Shown: positions 11,926 through 22,676 of the stretch, piece by piece
How positions within the stretch are numbered: position 1 is the first letter of the stretch
How the letters are laid out: each line of letters starts with the position of its first letter
Assembly (NCBI GenBank): GCA_037447655.1
Contig: JBBHKE010002584.1
Span: 248,464 to 308,463, forward strand
DNA: 60,000 nt
Direction: 5' to 3'
Source: Zygnema cylindricum
Taxonomy: Eukaryota; Streptophyta; Zygnematophyceae; Zygnematales; Zygnemataceae
The notes under the pieces: generated by a model
Database searches by the model: none
Seen by the model: the letters and a program-made list of their open reading frames with translations, nothing else
What the model was told of the DNA's origin: nothing
Made by a program: the position numbers and the translations under genes

Positions 11926-12927
11926 TGTTGAAATCACTAATTTAGGGAAGGTATTTTCTAGGTCTTAAATTTGGTAAAACAAACAAAAGACAAAGGACAA
12001 GCAGCATGCCTCCACCTTCTCTCTCTAGCCCCCATACTTGTTGTAGGCACTGAAGGAGAGAGAGAGCGCAGTGGAGCCATGGCTGCCTCAGCTCCATAGG
12101 CAAGACTAAAGAGTTACCTAATTCACTCTCAACAAAAAGGTTGAGTCTGGCACGACTTGAACCTCTGACCGGCAAAGCGAGGCGTAGCTGTCAGCTCTTA
12201 CCGGTTTGTCGTAGTAGTCCGTTAGGATACATAGGGTTTGATAGCTATTTAAAAATTAGCAAGATCATTAATTCGTTCAACGGAATAATAAATTAAGAAC
12301 ATAGAAACTAGTTAAGATTTAGTGCGCAAGAAACAAATGTATCGAACATTTGTTATTTTGGACGGCGAACATTAAAAGCCGGTTTTGATCCGACGGTCGG
12401 CATCATCGCCGGGATCCCTGAATGGCCGTCTTGGCAGTTTTTGGACGTGACATGACCCGGCGACACGTGGCAAGATATATTTGGGAAGCGTGAATCCTAG
12501 AGAGCATGAGGGAGAGTCCGAAGGAGACAAGTGTCCACTCCATGGCCTTACAGTACACAATCCGTACAGAAAGTACATCGGCCTTAGTACTTTTCTGAAA
12601 TGTACATTCTTCTGATTGGTTCGTACATCAGTAGATAGGGGTTGTGATAGGGGTTTGGGGCATAAAGGATTGAGGAGGTAATCGCCTCTCTCCCAACAAG
12701 CTTGTATAAATATTGGCATCTTTGCCACTTGATAAATAATCGCCTGATTGGGCGTTTTTAGTGATTCTTTTTGCTATGAACTCACGGGAGTCCAGACTGC
12801 AAAGGGGGGCAGTCAAAAAGTCTATTTGTTTGCTTGGGTAGCAGTGATCCAAATTGAAAGAGGGCAAGCCAAAAGTTTACCAGAGGCTTCCAGAATTCAG
12901 TGTTTCAATGGGGGACACAGAATTGCA
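11926..12927 (+). repeat. 5' LTR of element A
   Basis: U3 carries CCATGGCTGCC, an antisense tRNA-like B box at 12151-12162 and the G-box CGACACGTGG at 12461-12470. At least six GTAC tetramers follow at 12545-12635, then an inverted CCAAT (TGATTGGTTCG) and TATAAA at 12705-12710. Transcription presumably starts shortly after. The downstream R/U5 has the conserved GTGATTCTTTTTGC and a small ACTC...GAGT inverted repeat. Confidence 0.9.
12461..12710 (+). promoter_or_regulatory. LTR promoter: G-box, GTAC cluster, CCAAT and TATA
   Basis: Order seen: ACACGTGGC, clustered GTAC tetramers, inverted CCAAT, CCTCTCTCCC and TATAAA. The same order recurs in the LTRs at 3019, 22677 and 39864 and, reversed, at 15112 and 18224. 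ACGT-core G-boxes are bound by plant bZIP/bHLH factors, and GTAC is the core bound by SBP-box factors. Factor use here is inference. Confidence 0.6.
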
Positions 12928-14065
12928 GGTTATGGGCCCACCCTCTAAGGTGCCCATCTTCCACGGATCTAGGTTCAATTACTGGGAAGCCATGATGACG
13001 GGCGCATTGTGTGTAAAACGATACTGGGGTATCGTTAGTGGACGAGTGAAACGTCCATCTCAAGGGACTCCACCAAGATTTGATGGAGTGAGGTTTTCTG
13101 CAACAACATCTGCTCTAACGGAGGAGACAAACGATAGGGACAGTAGTGTGTCCGAAAAAGGGAAAGGAAAGGAGACACCTCTCACTCGTAGTGCCACGAC
13201 ATTCGAAAGAGTGGTCGTGAAGACCGAGGAAAACGATATTCAAATGGAGTACACCAACATGAATGCCATGCATTTCATTCTGAGGCACCTCACTCAAGCT
13301 CTGGCGACCTCTCATCTTCACATCTTCAAGGCCGAGGAGTTGTGGATGACGTTAGTGGAGATCTATAGAGCTGGTACCATTTAGGAGCTCCAGCTTGTGG
13401 AGCAAAGGTTTGGGAGTTACACTTACAAAGGAGGGAAGATGTTAGATTACTATAATGATCTCTCTTGCCTTTATATGGAGATGGAGAGTGCCGGATGGAC
13501 AAGCACAATGAAGATGAAAGTTAACACTCTCATCATGAAGCTGCCTGAGGAGTATGAAAACATAGTGTACCGAGTGCAAGAAATGGATGATAGCTCTTGG
13601 AAGTGGAACACCGTGGTCCGAATGATACTCGTGCAAGAGAACACCATCGAGATCCGCAGAGGAGGAAAGAGCATTCAAGCTCTAGCTGCCGGAATAGACC
13701 GGTGGAGGAAGGACCCGAAAAAGCCGTACAACATCTCCAAAAAGGATCAATCTGGAGAACCCAGGCCTCCAAAGGGTCTTTGCCATTTCTGCAAAAAGCC
13801 GAGACACTTCATAGCTGATTGCATCAAGCTGTCGGAGGTGAGGTTTCAAGAAAACCGAGGAGGGGGTTCTTCCGGAAGGAAGAAGAAGGCACTTGTGGTC
13901 ACACGAGTGAAAGGAGAGATCGAGGAGGACGAGTCTTCCGAGGAGGACGAGTCCTCTGAGGAGGAGGATAGGGAGCTTCTCCTTGACGAGAACTTGGAGG
14001 AGAAGGAGATTCCTCGGAAACAGAAGTGTGCCATTCGAGCCATTCGGGAAGCTCGAAAGGAATGA
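12908..14065 (+). pseudogene. gag of element A (one internal stop)
   Basis: Frame from the ATG at 12908, six codons before the LTR ends, through the primer site (V-M-G-P-P) to the TGA at 14063. The upstream in-frame ATG at 12854 lies deeper in U5. The N-terminus (PPSKVPIFHGSRFNYWEAMM) matches the gag of the nested element. Next come the helical copia capsid-like region (MLDYYNDL, LIMKLPEEYENI) and a CX2CX4HX4C knuckle (CHFCKKPRHFIADC) near 13791-13832. An acidic Ser/Glu tract follows (EEDESSEEDESSEEE). A TAG at 13382-13384 breaks the frame once. The frame continues past the TGA into protease without shift. With other stops present, the TGA is most simply decay, although stop readthrough cannot be excluded. 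Confidence 0.9.
12928..12942 (+). other. Primer-binding site, half-tRNA (initiator Met) type
   Basis: GGTTATGGGCCCACC starts on the base after the LTR. Its complement GGTGGGCCCATAACC is the anticodon arm of plant-type initiator tRNA-Met, not the tRNA 3' end. Drosophila copia is known to prime from a cleaved initiator tRNA at an equivalent GGTTATGGGCCC site. The identical 15-mer adjoins the LTR of the nested element (18209-18223). Confidence 0.85.
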
Positions 14066-15106
14066 TGGATCATTGATTTAGGTGCATCTATGCATATGTG
14101 CCGTGACAGGCACCTCTTCACTAAGCTAACAAAGATCCATACTGTAGAAATAGTGAATGGGGATGGGAGAGTTGTTACCACAGATCTAGTGGGCTCGGTA
14201 GATCTGAAATTTTTAGTGGAGGGTAAGACTTTCATACTCACCTTCTCAAATGTGCTCTACATTCCTCACCTGAGTAAAAATCTTTTGTCTACTTCTGTAT
14301 TAGATAACAAGGATTTTGATACCTTTACTACAAAGGGAGTCTTTACAGCTAATTACGGAGATGAAGTCTTCTTCACAACAGATAAAGGTTGCCAAGGAAT
14401 GTTTAGGCTTAACCTGAGTAATGAAAAGAAGAGTGCTTACTATGGTGGTGTCCCGAGGCATGTGCATTTTGATATGCTAAGGGAAATGAAGAAGCTGGGT
14501 GTAGTAGAAAGCATTCAGTTTGGGGATAATGAAATGATGGATGATTGTAGTGGTTGTGCCCAAGGTAAGGCTCACAGACTTCCCTTTCCCAAAACTGCCA
14601 CGTATAGAGGTGAGAAAATACTAGATTTGGTCCACACAGATATATATGGGGACTAGCCAGAGTAACTTCTATTGGGGGAAGAGGTATATGCTGACAATTA
14701 CTAATGATTGGTCCAGATATTGTAGAGTCTACTTCGTGAAAACAAAGACTGAAACACCAAAGTACTTCAAAGAATACCAAGCTTGGAGTGAAAAGTTGCA
14801 CGAAACCCCCATTTAGAGAATAAGTAGTGATAATGGGGGAGAGCACACCTCTAACCAGTTTGAAAAATACTTAAGAGATGAGGGAGTTGAGCATCATAAA
14901 AGTGTACCGAATAATCCAAAACAAAATGGGGTAGCTGAGAGGTTGAACTGGACTTTGGGAGATATTGTGTGTAGTATGTTCGCAGATAAGAAAATAAGAA
15001 GAAGATTTTGGGGAGAAGCCATGAACCGCGCTAACTTCATTAAGAATAGAGTCCTCACTATAGTCGTTAAAGGAATGACACCCTATGAGAGATGGGTTAG
15101 AAGGAA
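14066..15106 (+). pseudogene. Protease and integrase 5' half of element A
   Basis: Continues the gag frame. The protease motif reads WIIDLGASMHM, with Leu replacing the usual Ser of D-S-G. The pre-integrase region has DMLREMKKLG, CSGCAQGKAHRLPF and HTDIYGD. A TAG at 14654 coincides with a frameshift; the integrase core resumes in another frame (RYMLTITNDW, SSDNGGEHTS, PKQNGVAERLN). It stops at MTPYERWVRRKP, where the nested element sits. The missing Asp of the first D-D-E position cannot be judged because of the frameshift. Confidence 0.9.
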
Positions 15107-15111
15107 ACCTG

Positions 15112-16267
15112 TGAAACTTTAGTACCTCAATTGGCCCTCAGATTAGGCAGATTCAAAGAAGCTAATCTAGATAGTGCCAACTCCTAACTTGATATAAACC
15201 CAAATGACTGATCCCTTGGCAGTCAAAACCCCAATATAGATTCACCCCTGTGAAATAACACTTTCTTTGTGCTCAGTACTACCACAGAATGCAAAGCTAG
15301 AATATGAGATTTGGACACATTCACCCACTTAGACTTTCCCTTAGAAATGCAGCCACCCTGGCAGAAAAAAACTCTGACCAACTACACCCTTGTGTAGCGT
15401 GGACTCCCCTGAGTTTGGAGCAAAAAGAATCACTAAAAATGGTCAAGTAAATTGATAGTTATGGCTGACCAAAGTTTGCCATTTATACAAGGTGCTCTTT
15501 ACAAGAGGCAGCTACCTACCCAAAATTTTCTAAGTCCTATTCCCCCTGAAGTACAGCACCAATCAAATTACTGTGTTGTACAAAAGTACAGGTGCCGGTG
15601 TACTTTCTGTACGGCCATTGTACAACATGGCCAAAATGTCAACACGTGTCAAATCATGATTTGTTCCCGTAATCTCCGGAATTCCCGTAATCCAATGTTA
15701 TCACGCCACGTGTCATCTGACGTGGCAAAGACTGTAAAACGCCAAAAAATACTTCTTTCGTGATCGCGGCGCCTATCGCGGCCGTCTGATAAAAACCGGT
15801 TATAATCCTAGCCGCTGAAATTCGACGCGCGGTATTTGTTTCTCTATCGAAACAAATGCGCGGTATCCGTTCCGTCCCCATACCGTACTCCGTACTAAAT
15901 CCAACTGTATCTATGCACTAAGTATTTATTCTCCGTTAAACGAATTAATCTACGTATAACAATTTATACATTTATCAAACCCTATATATCGTAACATTAG
16001 TCATAGACTTAGCGGTTAGAGCTAATGGCTACGGTGACTTGACGGACGGCAGGTAGCATGATCAAATCCTGTGTCAGTCAAGTACCTTTTGGTAAATATA
16101 CCTAATCCACCCCCTTTCTTCTCTAGTGAGCTTAGGCAGCCATGGCTCTAGCTCCCTATATAGCCTTCAGTGACTACAACAAGTGTGGGGGCTTGGAGAA
16201 GGGAGTCAGGGACAGACTGCCTTTGCTCTTTTTCTATAAAGACCTAGAAAATACTCAAATATCAACA
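15112..16267 (-). repeat. 3' LTR of the nested element (1156 bp)
   Basis: Begins TGAAACTTTAGTACC and ends TCAACA, followed by CTCCCCTTATTT (reverse-strand polypurine tract, 16268-16279). It carries two ACGT sites (GCCACGTGTC at 15705 and GACGTGGC at 15719), GTAC repeats near 15581-15632, and the antisense tRNA-like segment with GATCAAATCCTG near 16050. Confidence 0.9.
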
Positions 16268-16279
16268 CTCCCCTTATTT

Positions 16280-17094
16280 TTTAGTCTACTTCCTTTCAAC
16301 CCTTATATACAATTAAAAAATACTCCTTCCCCTATTTTTTTTAATTTTTCCCTTTTATAAAACTTAATAAAAATACTCTCGTATTTAAAACAATGCATTA
16401 GATGAACTGAAATAATAATTGCATTACACATTTCATTTAGCACCCCACTTATTATAAATCCGATCAAAGATTTTATCCACCTCCTCCCCTTTTCATCCAA
16501 CCAGAATCTACTTTCCCTTTTGCATTTCCAACAGTCAGCCCCATCCCCAACTTGCAACACATACCCGGATGATAACCCTTTTACAGGCACATCTTCACAA
16601 GCGACATCACACCAAGTAGTGATGTCAAATCCGTCCACCCCCAAATATTCCCAAAAAACACTAGTCCCCACTAAGTTCCTGATAAGATCTACATCTTCCG
16701 TACTCATATTTTTATCTATGATAATTACCCCTTTTTTTGAACTTCCTTCACTCTCTCCCATGGAATTCTTTCCACTATCACTTTCTAATTTAATTCCCAA
16801 TAAATATTTTTTCTCCCCTAAACCTATAATCAAATATTTCTCTTCTCCCCTATCCTTTAAAACCTCTTCGAGTTTCACTTCTCCCCTTTCCTCCGAATCC
16901 GTTGAAGTCTCACATTTCGACAAGTTTTCTGTTTCCCTATTATGTATAAAATTATCCTCATTAATATTATCTTTCCCGTTTTCACTTATGGATCCTAGAT
17001 CTGACTTTCTCATTTCTAAGTCATACACTCTACATTCCTCGACATCCTCAAGTACCTCCTCTCTCTTTACTTCCCTTATACCTCCAAAATCACA
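16280..17094 (-). pseudogene. Residual pol of the nested element
   Basis: A 241-codon frame (17028-16303) retains an acidic linker, then KYLLGIKLESD (RT end) and a stretch like the RNase H start (DGFDITTWCDVACEDVPVKGLSSGYVLQVGDGADCW). Aligned to copy D, the integrase, the RT active-site region and the RNase H end are gone. The first RNase H Asp is present (CDVAC in place of SDASY). It is unlikely to be an active enzyme. Confidence 0.8.
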
Positions 17095-18243
17095 CTATAG
17101 CTTTCGTGGAATTTCTGTGTGCTTTTCTCTCTTCCCCATACTACTAATCCGGAGAAGCTCTAAAATATCTTCATCCTCTTTCTCCTCTTCCCCTTCTTCC
17201 TCCTCATCCACATTCCAACTTCTAAGTTTTTCCAAACAAGGGCATTCCTCCATATAATGACCCGGTTCCCTACAAAAGAAGCAAACCCCCTTTTTCAAAG
17301 CTCCCCTTTCTTTTCCTCTCCCTCTCTTTCCACCAAAGTTCCGATAAGGTTTACCTTTGTCTTTCTTCCTCTCATCACGCTTCCGCTCGTCAACACTGTT
17401 CCTCTCATCACGCTTCTGCCAATCACCACCACCTGTAAATGCATTCACCCTGTCACTTCCCCTACGAAGCTCCAAGGTGTTTTCCCTCACAAGAACTATC
17501 CCCATGGTAAAGCTCCAAGTCCATGAGGAACCATCAATTGCCTGCATACGACAAATGATGTTTTCGTACTCATCTGGGAATTTCATGAGTAGTGTATTAA
17601 TCTTTCTCTCCTCAGATTCTACATATCCCGCACTAGCAAGATCAACATATAACGCAACAATATCATTGCAAAACTCTATCATGTTACCGCCTTTATAAAC
17701 ATAGGCCTCTATTTCCTATTTTACTAACTGTTGCCTTTGAATAGTCTCACTCTTATAAATATGAATTAGTGCTTCCCATATCTTTGAAGACTTTGTTAGA
17801 CTTAAAAGAGTGATAGCTATGGACTTAGACACATATCTAAGTATGAGATGTTTTGCTGTAGTGTTTTTGCATTCCCATATTTTTCTGTCATTTTCTTCAG
17901 TTTTAATCCCTACAAGTGGTACCATAGCTGAGAGCCTAGCTCCCCTCACCATAGGTGTCCTTTTTTCCTTCTCACAAATTTCCCCATCCATGGAATGGTT
18001 TTTCCCTTCACCTTCCATTGCATCTGAACTCCGGTTGATATTCTGGGCAGCCACAGATGATTCTCCATAGAATGCTCCTCCAAAGCCAGGTGGCGGACAT
18101 CTCACTTGTCCCGAAACAAATCCCCATAAGTTCTTCTCGAAAAGCAATCCCTCCATAGTAAACTCCCAATAAATGAAGTCTGTTCCATCGAACATAGGCA
18201 CCTTATATGGTGGGCCCATAACCTGAAACTCTGAGACCTCCAT
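17095..18243 (-). pseudogene. gag of the nested element, nearly intact
   Basis: Two open stretches in one frame (18243-17716 and 17682-17095) are separated by one in-frame TAG. The start ATG at 18243 lies in the LTR end, and the frame crosses the primer site (FQVMGPPYKVPMFDG). It has the MIEFCNDIVALYVDL and LLMKFPDEYENI blocks, the zinc knuckle CFFCREPGHYMEEC, and a Lys/Arg-rich then Glu-rich tail. It is better preserved than the pol remnant of the same element, suggesting that gag was kept after pol was lost. The function would be particle assembly and RNA packaging. Confidence 0.88.
18209..18223 (-). other. Primer-binding site of the nested element
   Basis: Minus-strand GGTTATGGGCCCACC follows the LTR 3' end TTTCA without a spacer. 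It is identical to the site at 12928-12942. Confidence 0.85.
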
Positions 18244-19389
18244 TCGCCCTCAGAGTAGGAAGATTCAAAGAAGCTAATCTAGATAGTGCCGACTCCTAAC
18301 TTGATATAAACCCAAATGACTGATCCCTAGATAGTGAGAACCCCAATATAGATTCACCCCTGTGAAATAACACTTTCTGTTTGCTCAGTTCCACCACAGA
18401 ATGCAAAGTTAGAATATGAGATTTGGACACATTCGCCCACTTGGACTTTCCCTTAGAAATGCAGCCACCCTTGCAGACAAAAATTCTGACCGGCTACACC
18501 TCTATGTAGTGTGGACTCCCGTGAGTCCGCAGCAGAAAGAATCACTGAAAATGGTCAAGTAAATTGATAGTTATGGCTGGCCAAAGTTAGCCATTTATAC
18601 AAGGTGCTCTTTGGGAGAGGCAGCTACCTACCCAAAATTTTCTAAGTCCTATTCCCCCTCTAAAACTCTATCTACTGAAGTACGGCACCAATCAAATTAC
18701 TGTGTCGTACAGGAAATTACAGGTGCCGGTGTACTTTCTGTACGGCCATTGTAGAACATGGCCAAAATGTCAACACGTGTCAAATCAGGATTTGTTCCCG
18801 TAATCTCCGGAATTCCCGTAATCTAATGTTATCACGCCACGGGTCATCTGACGTGGCAAAGACCGTATATGCGAAAAAGTACTTTTTCCGTGATCGCGGC
18901 GCCTATCGCGGCCGTTCGATCAAAACCGGCTATAATCCTAGCCGCTGAAATTGGACGCGCGGTATTTGTTTCGCTATCGAAACAAATGCGCGGTATCCGT
19001 TCTGTCCCCATACCAACTCCGTACTAAATCCAACTGTATCTATGCACTAAATATTTTTTCTCTGTTTAAGGAATTAATCTACGTGTAACAATTTATACAT
19101 TTATCAAACCCTATATATCGTAATATTAGTCATAGACTTAGCGTTTAAAGCTAACGGCTACGGTGACTTGACGGACGGTAGGTACTAGGATCAATTCTTG
19201 GGTTAGTCAAGTATCTTTTGGTAAATCTACCTAATCCACCCCATGTCTTCTCTAGTGAGCTTAGGCAGCCATGGCTCTAGCTCCCTATCAAGTGACTACA
19301 ACAAGTGTGGGGGCTTGGAGAAGGGAGTCAGGGACAAACTGCTTTTGCTCTTTCTCTATAAAGACCTAGAAAATACTAAAATATCAACA
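18224..19389 (-). repeat. 5' LTR of the nested element (1166 bp)
   Basis: Begins TGAAACTCTGAGACCTCC and ends ATATCAACA. It is highly similar to 15112-16267 apart from small indels, so insertion is not ancient. It carries the antisense tRNA-like segment (AGGATCAATTCTTGG near 19190) and the ACGT/GTAC promoter block. Confidence 0.9.
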
Positions 19390-19394
19390 ACCGG

Positions 19395-20121
19395 ATATCT
19401 CTCACTTGTAAGTATTCCGCAGCCAAGTTTACAGTCTTGACACAGATAAGAAAAACTGGAAACTAGATGCTAAGGGAAAACCGGGATATGTGGGATACGA
19501 TGAGGATGTCAAGGGATATAGAGTCTTTGACTTAGGTAAACAAGATATCATTCTGGTAAAGCACCTAGTTGTTATTGATGAAGGGAAGTCATTTGATCCC
19601 TTCAAATACACTAAGAAAATCAGAATCAGTTTTGAGTCCGAGAGCGAGGATGACTTAGATCTTCCCAGAAACGACACAAGTGAAAACGTGATAGTAGATT
19701 TAGGGGAGTTCCAAAATGGGAGAGATATACTGGAATCTCCTCATTTTTTTACACACTCTGAGTAGAGAGAGGAAGAGGAGCCAGAATTTGTTTCCATGGA
19801 TAGGGGAGCTTATGAGACAGCGTAGAGGAATCGAAGACTTCCCTCCATTCCAGCTTCGGACTTCAAGGGAGGACACAGGAGCAGCAAAAGATTACAAGAT
19901 AAACAGGCTGCACAGAAGGTAGCAAAGCTATCTCACCCAGATGAGCCTCAGTCATACTCGGAGGCAATGGACAGTCCGGAGAAAGACCGGTGGGTCAGAG
20001 CCATAAATGATGAGATGGCTTCCATCATGGAAGCGAATACTTGGGAGCTAGTGGACTCTCCTCCAGACAGAAAACCTATCAGGTGTAAATGGGTATTTAA
20101 ACTGAAGCTCAACTCAGAAAA
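19395..20121 (+). pseudogene. Element A pol, middle part (integrase C-terminus to RT start)
   Basis: Resumes the interrupted frame: VFRSQVYSLDTDKKNWKL, VKHLVVIDEGKSFDPFKYTKKI, an acidic linker, then SHPDEPQSYSEAMDSPEKDRW and WELVDSPPDRKPI of the RT N-terminus. It contains several stops (for example the TAG after FTHSE). The RT is cut after LKLNSEN by the solo LTR at 20122. Confidence 0.9.
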
Positions 20122-21286
20122 TGTTGTCCATAGCCATTTTCAGCCATGGATTTACCCTCGGAAGCACCACAGACTACCCAAAAACAGCCTACTTTGAATC
20201 AACACAGAATTTTACAAAAATATCAAAACACGCTGAAACTACAAACACAAATATTTTCTAGGGTAAAAAATAACCTCAAAAAGTTTCAGACAAAAATAAT
20301 AAACAGAGTGATCACATCATCTGGTCAAAGTTGCGGAAAAACAGTCTGCCAGAACTTTGATAAAACCGGCCAACTTCACAATGAAGTAAAACACAAACCT
20401 GGAACACAATAGGACTGAAAATCTGTGAAAATATTAAAAATACAAAGAGGAAAACACAAACAGAATTTCAGATAATTCTGCTGACAGATCTGAGAGCAAT
20501 CCTCAGATTAAATTACCAAAAATGTCCATAAACAGTTTTTGGTCCAAAAAGTTCCTAAGTCCTACAAATATATACAAGAGCTTACTGCTGAAAGTACGGA
20601 AGCATATCAGCCGTACGCTATCTACCAGCTAACTCAATTAATGTTGGTATACCGGAATACTTCAAGGTATGTCAAAGTGAGTAAATCTACATTAATAATT
20701 AATTCACAAAAAGACAAATCAATGTTCAACCAAATATTTACATCGACGCTTCCGTAAAATCCGCGTACTGAGTATCAACTTGATTATTCGCTTGAGGAAG
20801 AAACCACGTCATGAACCGACATCACATACGTACGGTCCACTTTATACCACATCATCAAAAATGCAATCCTTTGGAAGTATCGGCGGACGCCGTCCGCCCT
20901 CCAAATGTACCACGGACCACTTGCCGAAATTAAACGGTACCTTCAAAATCTTTTCCGTACCGAACCAACGTCCTTTGCAATAAATACGCCTCTTGCAAAT
21001 AAAGTACACTTGTCCAAATAAGACGCTCCGTGCCGGCGGCGTACATATTCAACATTTCGTACATATCACATCGGATCGCTTCGCGATCCGCCGTCCATTC
21101 GCAAACGTATTCCGAGCCACTCAATTACTCCCTTTAATTTCAATCGTACAATTACTCCCCCAATCCACAAATCCATTCGAACCTCCATTTGTACCACCAC
21201 ATTATTTCCGGTAATAATCTACGCACGAACCATCGCGTTCGCACAAAATGTGGCGTAAGTACGAAACTAACATTTCAAAAACAATA
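20122..21286 (-). mobile_element. Solo LTR of the second copia family (1165 bp), GAAAA duplication
   Basis: Identical GAAAA pentamers at 20117-20121 and 21287-21291 flank it, and the host RT codons (LKLN..., then IERY) rejoin when it is removed. On the minus strand it starts TATTGTTTTTGAAATG and ends GGCTATGGACAACA. Its right half matches the LTR at 4837-5226. No internal coding sequence is present. Confidence 0.85.
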
Positions 21287-21291
21287 GAAAA

Positions 21292-22676
21292 AACCATTGA
21301 GAGATATAACGCTTAGTTGGTAGCAAAGGGGTTCACCCAAAAAGAAGGGATAAATTATGAGGACACCTTTGCTTCTGTGGTTCGGTTCCCATCAGTAAGG
21401 ATTCTCCTTGTCTAGCAGCAGCCGAAGACATGGAAATTCACCAGATGGATATCAAGAGCGCCTTCCTCAATGGTGAACTAGAGGAAGAAATCTTGATGCG
21501 GTAGCCAGAGGGTTTTGTAGATGAAGGAGAGGAGAGCAAAGTCTGCAAGCTTATAAAATCTTTATACGGATTGAAGCAGGCTCCCAGACAATGGAACAAA
21601 AAACTAGATGAGTTTCTCAGCGGTCTAGGATATATTCGGATCAGTTCTCACCATTCTATTTATATGTTTGAGGATGAGAATGGTGTGATCTTTATTGCAA
21701 TTTTTGTTGATGATTTGCTGGTGTTAAGTAAGTCTATGGAAAAGATCAATAAGCTAAAGAAAGATCTTAGGAGAAGATTTGACATGAAGGATATAAGGCA
21801 GGCTAAATATATTTTGGGAATTCAAATGGAAAGAAATATGGGGGAAATGATAATTAGAAATACTTAGAAAGAAGCTATCGGAAATATGCTTGAGAAATTT
21901 CAGATGGAAAAGGCAAATAGTTGTAGCACTCCCATGGACTTGAATAAAGTAAGTGATGGGAGTGTTGAAGGAGGAGTGATGATACTAGATGATCAGATGA
22001 GTCAAAACCGATTTATGAAGTCTGTGATGCAGGCGAGGTTGTAGAAGCAGTTTACTTTAGGTATGTAGGCAGTTATACGGTGATAATTCTGATCCTGATA
22101 AGTCTTAAGTCATAAAAAAGGGCTTCAGGCGCCAGAGAAGCATGGGATAGTGGTGGGAACGAGATTTATAATTTACTTTTGGGAACCACCACTAGTCAAC
22201 TTCACAATAGTAATCTTGAATTATGAGATCGCTATGAAAATCTACTCCCAATATATATTATATATAGAAAGTATTTCTTCTGAAATGCTTGAAACAAAAG
22301 GTGGTTGCTCAGTTCACTATGGAGGTTGAGTATATGGCCTCTTGTTTTGCTGTGAAAAAGCTGATGTGGGTCAAGTCCTTATTAGAAGAACTGGGGTATA
22401 TGAAGAAGGGAGTGTATGAAGTGTTTTGTGATAATCAGGCTGCAATTGCAATTTCAGCCAATCCAAAACATCATTTCAAGGCATAACATATGGATATAAG
22501 ATTGAGTTTTGTGAGGGAAAAAGTTGAAAACAAAATTGTGAATCTGGTGTATAAGGGTCATGGGGAAATGGTGGCTGAAATGATGACAAAACCTATGCCA
22601 TCTCCCAAGTTAAAATACTGTAGGGAAAAGTGTGGTTTAAAAGAGAAACTGAAATTAGACTAGAAAATAAGTGGAG
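21292..22676 (+). pseudogene. Element A RT and RNase H end
   Basis: RT blocks DIKSAFLNGELEEEI, LYGLKQAPRQW and FVDDLLVLSKS (active site FVDD), then KYILGIQMERN. After FMKSV the reading is lost for about 264 bp and resumes at KQKVVAQFTMEVEYMAS, DNQAAIAI and the DIRLSF block of RNase H. The RT thumb end and the first RNase H Asp region (about 300 bp in copy D) have been replaced by unrelated AT-rich sequence. There are several stops. The frame ends KLKLD with TAG just before the polypurine tract. Confidence 0.9.
22025..22288. other. Unrelated filler replacing the RT/RNase H junction
   Basis: About 264 bp with no similarity that I can see to other copies. It begins near GATGCAGGCGAGG and ends before TTGAAACAAAAGG. 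No inverted termini or target duplication were recognised. It may be filler from double-strand break repair. Confidence 0.55.

Larger units (their letters stand above)
15112..19389 (-). mobile_element. Nested, internally deleted copia element (4278 bp) with target duplication
   Basis: Terminal repeats at 15112-16267 and 18224-19389, primer site, gag, a shrunken pol and a polypurine tract, all on the minus strand. It splits the integrase codons of element A exactly. Flanking pentamers ACCTG (15107-15111) and ACCGG (19390-19394) differ at one base, as expected for an aged 5-bp duplication. Removing the element rejoins the host integrase reading (RRKP to DISHL). It lacks integrase and most of RT, so it could only have moved with enzymes supplied by a relative. 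Confidence 0.92.

Noticed and set aside
14063-14065. Programmed TGA readthrough between gag and protease
   Set aside because: The frame does continue, but the same element has other in-frame stops, and the TGA falls at a TGA-TGG that could be a mutated Trp pair. The nested relative has no stop at the equivalent place.
16520-17698. Long Ser/Pro-rich plus-strand frames
   Set aside because: They are antisense shadows of the minus-strand gag/pol of the nested copia element.
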